Source of the DNA: Desulfovibrio sp.
GTDB taxonomy: Bacteria; Bacillota; Dethiobacteria; DTU022
Length of the DNA: 64,000 bases
Direction of reading: 5' to 3'
NCBI GenBank assembly: GCA_020060545.1
Contig: JAGUZX010000134.1
Span: 1 to 64,000, forward strand
The position numbers were made by a program, and so were the translations under genes. Under the pieces are notes generated by a model. That model ran no database searches. It was not told the origin of the DNA and saw only the letters and a program-made list of their open reading frames with translations. Each line of letters begins with the position of its first letter. The stretch's first letter is position 1. Shown piece after piece: positions 59,121 through 64,000 of the stretch.

Positions 59121-60185
59121 AGGCCAGTATTGCGACTGCACCTGCAGCACCTCTTCAAGGCGGCGCAAAGTCGCCGGGGCCGGTTCCCGGGGCGGGTTTT
59201 CTTCGGGAACGGGGAGCCCCCAGCGGCCGATGGCATTCAGGACCTGAAGCACCGCTCCCGCCTGCCCCTGGAGGTGGTAGCCGCCCTCGAGACAGAGAAG
59301 CATTCTCCCGCTGCAGCAGGCGGAGGCGGTTTTAGACAGCGCTTCCGCCATGCGGTAATAGCCTGAGTGCGTCAGTGACATCCCGGCCAGGGGATCGCGG
59401 TAATAGGCATCCTGCCCGGCCGATATGACCAGCAAATCCGGTTTAAACCGCTCCAAAACCGGTAAAATTACCCGTTCAAAAAAGAGAAGATAGTCCGCAT
59501 CGCCGGATCCGGCGGGCAGGGGGATATTGATGGTGTAACCTTCCCCTGCGCCGCAGCCCGTTTCCCGGAGCTGCCCGGTGCCCGGATAAGCCGGGCTCTG
59601 GTGCAGCGACAGGTAAAGGACATGCGGGTCTGCCTCAAAGATGTGCTGGGTCCCGTTGCCGTGGTGGACATCCCAGTCGATTACAGCCACCCGTTCCAGG
59701 CCGTAGTCCCGGCAGGCCGAGCGCGCCGCCACGGCCGCATGGTTAAAAATACAGAAGCCCATGGCCCGGTTTCTTTCGGCATGGTGCCCCGGCGGCCGGG
59801 TTAAAGCAAATACTTTCCGGCACTCTCCTTCCAGGACTTCTTTCAGCCCGGCCACTGCGCCACCGGCGGCCAGAAGAGCTACCTCGTAAGAGCGGCTGAC
59901 AATGTATGTATCCATGTCCAGAAAACGCCGGCCCTGGCGGCAGGCCTCATCGATCGATTCAATATACCCCGGATCGTGAACCAGGGCGACCGTCCCCAGC
60001 TCTGCCGGCAGCGGCGTAATTTTCTTGATTTTGTTCTCGAGAGGATGCGCCTCGAGCGTGGAAAGGATCTGCTCCAGCCGTTCCTTCCGCTCGGGGTGGT
60101 GTTCCTGATTGTGAACAAGGTAGTCAGGATGATAGACCAGTCCGATTCGCTCTCCGCTATTTGGCATCTGTTCCTTTCCCTTCAT
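59103..60185 (-). CDS. Histone deacetylase family protein
   Basis: LTRPPGHHAERNRAMGFCIFNHAAVAAR; VAVIDWDVHHGNGTQHIFEADPHVLYLSLHQSPAYPGTG; LLVISAGQDAYYRDPLAGM. Confidence 0.93.
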   Translation of the reverse strand: MKGKEQMPNSGERIGLVYHPDYLVHNQEHHPERKERLEQILSTLEAHPLENKIKKITPLPAELGTVALVHDPGYIESIDEACRQGRRFLDMDTYIVSRSYEVALLAAGGAVAGLKEVLEGECRKVFALTRPPGHHAERNRAMGFCIFNHAAVAARSACRDYGLERVAVIDWDVHHGNGTQHIFEADPHVLYLSLHQSPAYPGTGQLRETGCGAGEGYTINIPLPAGSGDADYLLFFERVILPVLERFKPDLLVISAGQDAYYRDPLAGMSLTHSGYYRMAEALSKTASACCSGRMLLCLEGGYHLQGQAGAVLQVLNAIGRWGLPVPEENPPREPAPATLRRLEEVLQVQSQYWPLRGEK

Positions 60186-60637
60186 TTTTTGTCGCCGTGA
60201 GCTTCATCCATGGCCTTGCACAGCCGCCCCCACAAAAAAGGGCTGTGCTTGCGCAGCACCACGGGGCGCCCGGTGGAATTGACAAAGGCGTGCTCCGTGC
60301 TTCCCCGGGCCAAAAGCTCTTCCTCCCGGCGCACTTCATAGCCAAAGACGACCCTCACTTCTTGAAGGCTCTCAATCCAGGTTAGAAGGGCGATTTCATC
60401 GTCGTAGCGCGCCGGCACCTTGTAATCACAGGAAACCCTGATTACCGGCAAGTAGAGGTTATTTTTCTCAAACTCCCGGTAAGGCATCCCCAGCCTGCGC
60501 ATCAGCTCTGTGCGCCCGATTTCAAACCAGACGAGATAATTGGCGTAATAGACTATCCCCATCTGGTCGGTGTCTTTGTAGCGCACCCTGATCCTGCTTT
60601 CATCGCGCATCATCCCAGTTTTCGCCTCCCGTATCAA
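60182..60637 (-). CDS. Acyl-CoA thioesterase (YbgC/4-hydroxybenzoyl-CoA thioesterase family)
   Basis: IRVRYKDTDQMGIVYYANYLVWFEIGRTELMRRLGMPYREFE. Confidence 0.9.
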   Translation of the reverse strand: MIREAKTGMMRDESRIRVRYKDTDQMGIVYYANYLVWFEIGRTELMRRLGMPYREFEKNNLYLPVIRVSCDYKVPARYDDEIALLTWIESLQEVRVVFGYEVRREEELLARGSTEHAFVNSTGRPVVLRKHSPFLWGRLCKAMDEAHGDKK

Positions 60638-60670
60638 AATAACCGGTAAAAGGAAGAATTTACCCGGCAG

Positions 60671-62419
60671 TTAGAGGACGTTCGCCCGGCCCCGGTAGAT
60701 TAAGCCCCGGATTGGATCCACGGTGATCAGTTCACCGGGCCGGATCAGGCCGGTGGCCTTTTCCGCACCGACCACGGCCGGTTTCCCCAGGTTCAGGGCG
60801 ATGATGGCGCCGTGGGAGGTAAGCCCCCCTTCCTCGGTGACCACGGCGGCCGCCTTTTCCAGGGCCGGCAGATAATCCCGGTTGGTGCCGCGAGTTACCA
60901 GGATCTGCCCTTCCCGGATGCCGGCCGGGATTTTACCACCGGCAACGACAAAGGCCGTCCCGCTGACCGCCTTCTGGCCCACCCCTGTTCCCTGGGCCAG
61001 AACCTCGCCGATCGTTTCCACCCGCAGCAGGTTGGTGGTACCGGTAACGCCCACCGGCACACCGGCGGTAATTACCACCAGGTCCCCCTCCTTGATCAGC
61101 CCCTCCTGCATCGCCGCCCGGGTCGCGGCGACAAACATTTCGTCCGTAGATTCCACCGGCGGGTAAAGGACCGGGTAGATTCCCCAGGTCAGCTTGAGCT
61201 GTGCGGCAACCTTGAGACGCGAAGTTACGGCGATTACGGGCGCTTTCGGCTTGTATTTGGACACCATCCGCGCCGTGTGCCCCGATTGGGTGGAAGTGAT
61301 AATCGCGTCGGCGCCGAGTTCCTGGGCTGTGTGGCAGGTGGCGTAGCTGATCGCGTCGGTCACCGTTTTACTCATGGCCGCTTCCAGGCTTTCAAGGATC
61401 TTCTTATAATCGAGCGCTTCCTCGACCCGCACGGCGATTCGGCTCATCGTCTGGACAGCTTCCACCGGAAAACGCCCCACGGCCGTTTCCCCGGAAAGCA
61501 TCACCGCATCGGTGCCGTCAAAAATGGCGTTGGCCACATCGCTGGCTTCGGCCCTGGTGGGGCGGGGATTGCGGATCATGCTGTCCAGCATCTGGGTGGC
61601 GGTAATTACCGGCTTTCCGGCCCGGTTGCAGCGGTAAATAATTTTTTTCTGCAGCAGCGGGACCTCTTCGGTGGGGATTTCGACCCCCAGATCGCCGCGG
61701 GCGACCATCATCCCGTCCGCTACATCCAGGATGGAATCAAACTGCTGCATCCCTTCCCGGCTTTCAATCTTGGCGATCAGCATCGCCTCGCCGCGCAAAT
61801 CCTCCATCAACTGCCTGATTTCCAGGATGTCTTCCCGGCTGCGGGTAAAAGAGGCGGCGATAAAATGGATCTCCTGCTCCAAAGCGGCCTTGATGTCAGC
61901 CCGGTCCTTGGGGCCGAGAGCGGGCAGGTTTATCCTTGTCCCGGGCAGGTTTAAGCCCTTGTAGCTTCTTAGCTCCCCGCCGTGAATCACCCGGCAAAAA
62001 ATTTCCTCGCCCTGGATCTCAAGCACCTGCAGGGTAATCATCCCGTCATCAATTAAAACAGTGCGCCCCGGGGCGAGATCTCCCGGCAGCCCCGGGTAGG
62101 TCACCGAAACCCGCCGGTTATCCCCCGGGACAGCCGCCGCGGTAAGGATGAAGCCCTGCCCGTCTTCTAAAGATACGCTCTCCTCCACCAGCGTACCGGT
62201 GCGCACTTCCGGGCCGCGGGTATCAACCAGCAACGCCACGGTCTGTTTCAGCTGCCGGCCCACTTCCCGGATCATCTCCACCCTCCGCCAATGCTCCTCG
62301 CTCCGGCCGTGGGAAAGGTTCAGGCGCGCCACATCCATCCCCGCTTCAATCAAGGCTGCGATCCGATCCGGTGTATCAGTACTGGGACCGATCGTGCACA
62401 CAATCTTTGTCCTGCGCAT
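60671..62419 (-). CDS. pyk: Pyruvate kinase with C-terminal PEP-utilizer mobile domain (start likely 62419)
   Basis: MRRTKIVCTIGPSTDTPDRIAALIEAGMDVARLNLSHG; VTEEGGLTSHGAIIALNLGKPAVVGAEKATGLI. Confidence 0.96.
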   Translation of the reverse strand: MRRTKIVCTIGPSTDTPDRIAALIEAGMDVARLNLSHGRSEEHWRRVEMIREVGRQLKQTVALLVDTRGPEVRTGTLVEESVSLEDGQGFILTAAAVPGDNRRVSVTYPGLPGDLAPGRTVLIDDGMITLQVLEIQGEEIFCRVIHGGELRSYKGLNLPGTRINLPALGPKDRADIKAALEQEIHFIAASFTRSREDILEIRQLMEDLRGEAMLIAKIESREGMQQFDSILDVADGMMVARGDLGVEIPTEEVPLLQKKIIYRCNRAGKPVITATQMLDSMIRNPRPTRAEASDVANAIFDGTDAVMLSGETAVGRFPVEAVQTMSRIAVRVEEALDYKKILESLEAAMSKTVTDAISYATCHTAQELGADAIITSTQSGHTARMVSKYKPKAPVIAVTSRLKVAAQLKLTWGIYPVLYPPVESTDEMFVAATRAAMQEGLIKEGDLVVITAGVPVGVTGTTNLLRVETIGEVLAQGTGVGQKAVSGTAFVVAGGKIPAGIREGQILVTRGTNRDYLPALEKAAAVVTEEGGLTSHGAIIALNLGKPAVVGAEKATGLIRPGELITVDPIRGLIYRGRANVL

Positions 62420-62429
62420 ATCTTCTCCT

Positions 62430-62486
62430 CCGAAAAAGTTCATTTGGTGCCTGGCACCGAATGAACTTTTTCGGCGCCAGGCACCT
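62430..62486 (-). repeat. Large pfkA-pyk intercistronic palindrome with GGTGCC-N-GGCACC core
   Basis: CCGAAAAAGTTCATT-T-GGTGCC-T-GGCACC-G-AATGAACTTTTTCGG (15-bp perfect arms), then CGCCAGGCACC. Confidence 0.9.
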
Positions 62487-62494
62487 GAGTTTTT

Positions 62495-63469
62495 TTACAT
62501 GGAGAGGATGAGGGCCAGTTCGTAGAGATCTGCCGGGAAGGCACGGCCTGCCGTTAACGCTTCCAGCAGCGGCACCGGGTGGATTGCGCCGCCCTTGGCG
62601 GCGGTGATCATGCCGCCCCGCCCCTCCCGCAGCAGGTCTACCGCCGCGGCACCCATCCGGCTGGCCAAAAGGCGGTCCGCCGCGGAAGGGCTTCCGCCGC
62701 GCTGGATATGGCCGAGCACGGTGACCCGGGTCTCCAGGCCGGTCTTCTGTTCAATCTGCGCGCCGACACAAAAGGCGCTGGCCGCCCCTTCCGCCACCAG
62801 GATAATGCTGTGCGTCTTTTGGCGGCGGACCCCCTTTACCAACCGCCGGCAGATCTGATCCAGGTCGAACTCTATCTCCGGCACCAGGATTACCTCGGCC
62901 CCTCCGGCCAACCCCGCCGCCAAGGCGATAAACCCGTTGTGCCGCCCCATCACTTCCACCACAAAAACCCGGCCGTGGGAGGTGGCCGTATCCCTGAGCC
63001 GGTTCAATGCATCCAAAACAGTATTCACCGCCGTGTCGAAGCCGATGGTGCTGTCTGTGCCGTAAATATCGTTGTCGATCGTGCCGGGTATGCCGACCGC
63101 CTTAATCCCCAGCACGTCCAGGGCCTGAGCGCCCCGGAATGAACCGTCGCCGCCGATTACCACGATCCCTTCGATGCCCCGCTCCCGAAGGCGGGCGGCG
63201 GCCTTTTCCTGAACTGCTTTTTCCATAAATTCGGGCGCCCGGGCCGTGTGCAGGATCGTCCCGCCACGGTGGATAATCCCGGCCACCGAACTGAGCTCCA
63301 TCTTTCGCCAGGGCGACGGGTTTATCAGCCCGGCAAAACCCCTTTCAATACCGTAGATTTCCATCCCGCAGTAAATCGCTTTGCGCACCGCCGCCCTGAT
63401 CGCGGCATTCATCCCGGGGGCGTCGCCGCCGCTGGTTAAGATCGCTATTTTACGCATTTTTTTGTTCAC
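62495..63469 (-). CDS. pfkA: ATP-dependent 6-phosphofructokinase
   Basis: KIAILTSGGDAPGMNAAIRAAVRKAI; VIGGDGSFRGAQAL; GIPGTIDNDIYGTDSTIGFDTAVNTVLDALNRLRDTATSHGRVFVVEVMGRHNGFIAL. Confidence 0.96.
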   Translation of the reverse strand: MNKKMRKIAILTSGGDAPGMNAAIRAAVRKAIYCGMEIYGIERGFAGLINPSPWRKMELSSVAGIIHRGGTILHTARAPEFMEKAVQEKAAARLRERGIEGIVVIGGDGSFRGAQALDVLGIKAVGIPGTIDNDIYGTDSTIGFDTAVNTVLDALNRLRDTATSHGRVFVVEVMGRHNGFIALAAGLAGGAEVILVPEIEFDLDQICRRLVKGVRRQKTHSIILVAEGAASAFCVGAQIEQKTGLETRVTVLGHIQRGGSPSAADRLLASRMGAAAVDLLREGRGGMITAAKGGAIHPVPLLEALTAGRAFPADLYELALILSM

Positions 63470-64000
63470 TCTTTGATAGCATACTCCATAAATTAGATTT
63501 TATATCCTCCACCTTCGCCGCGCCCCGGCCCAGCAGCCTTTCCAGGCGCTGCCGGCAGCTCTGGAGATCGGAAACCCAGTATTCTTCCGGCAGAAAAATG
63601 ACCTTCTTCTCCCGGACGAAGTACAAGGAGACCGGGATCTCTCCTTCGCCGGAACTTAAAATCCTTTTCAGCTCGGCCAAGGTGTCGGGGCCGTGCGCGG
63701 GTTTAATCAAGAGGCAGAGCTGCCTCGGCTCCCGGGGCAGGGGAGTGACCGATTCGGCAATGATTTTGGCCTCTTCTTCCTCTTTGAGGTCGGTCTTTCC
63801 CCTGATCAGAACGAGGCTGTCTTCTTTGAAGAGGCCGGATTCACGCTCGTAAAGATCGCTGAAAACCACCACCTCGACACTTCCCGTCAGGTCCTCCAGT
63901 TTTACGAAGGCCATCGGCTTTCCTTTCTTGGTATAAATTGAGCGGACGGCGGCGACGATACCGCCCACCGTTACCTGGCGCCCGTCTCCCGCCTCCGGCA
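63450..64000 (-). CDS. dnaE: DNA polymerase III subunit alpha (partial, C-terminal end with OB fold)
   Basis: QVTVGGIVAAVRSIYTKKGKPMAFVKLEDLTGSVEVVVFSDLYERESGLF; frame open to window end. Confidence 0.88.
   Translation of the reverse strand, partial: PEAGDGRQVTVGGIVAAVRSIYTKKGKPMAFVKLEDLTGSVEVVVFSDLYERESGLFKEDSLVLIRGKTDLKEEEEAKIIAESVTPLPREPRQLCLLIKPAHGPDTLAELKRILSSGEGEIPVSLYFVREKKVIFLPEEYWVSDLQSCRQRLERLLGRGAAKVEDIKSNLWSMLSKSEQKNA

Noticed and set aside
60812-61954. 380-aa plus-strand ORF opposite pyk
   Set aside because: Fully antisense to pyruvate kinase; low-complexity His/Gly/Arg-rich translation.

Overview
The window looks like chromosome of an anaerobic, moderately GC-rich Firmicute (Clostridia; gene content resembles Peptococcaceae/Pelotomaculum-type syntrophs, which is an inference). 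Most genes are on the minus strand. Housekeeping blocks: rnjA-dapA-dpaB-dpaA, YlmC-dut-VanW-polysaccharide deacetylases, pnp-rpsO-ribF-truB-nrnA-rbfA-infB-ylxR-nusA-rimP, rpsB-tsf-pyrH-frr-uppS-cdsA-dxr-rseP-ispG, and dnaE-pfkA-pyk. Between them (about 17.7-44.1 kb) is an accessory catabolic region: TrpB2, IorAB, an old-yellow-enzyme (OYE) flavoprotein, a fused HAD/crotonase, acyl-CoA dehydrogenases, a molybdenum hydroxylase, HyuAB, a B12 mutase, a CaiB-type CoA transferase and an acyl-CoA carboxyltransferase. The most striking signals are: (1) the OYE gene is interrupted by one in-frame TGA that aligns with the flavin-contacting Cys of OYEs and is followed by a bacterial-SECIS-like hairpin, so it is a candidate selenoprotein; (2) a dispersed family of degenerate 7-bp-period arrays (GTSAGAA-type) sits on or just after stop codons, purine-rich strand always in the sense of the upstream gene, sometimes supplying C-terminal codons and sometimes paired with an inverted array; (3) a RAYT/Y1 transposase gene bounded by perfect 30-bp inverted repeats lies between the rpsB promoter and an acyl-CoA dehydratase activase gene; (4) a large bistable-looking hairpin lies between pfkA and pyk. 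No tRNA, rRNA or CRISPR array was recognised.
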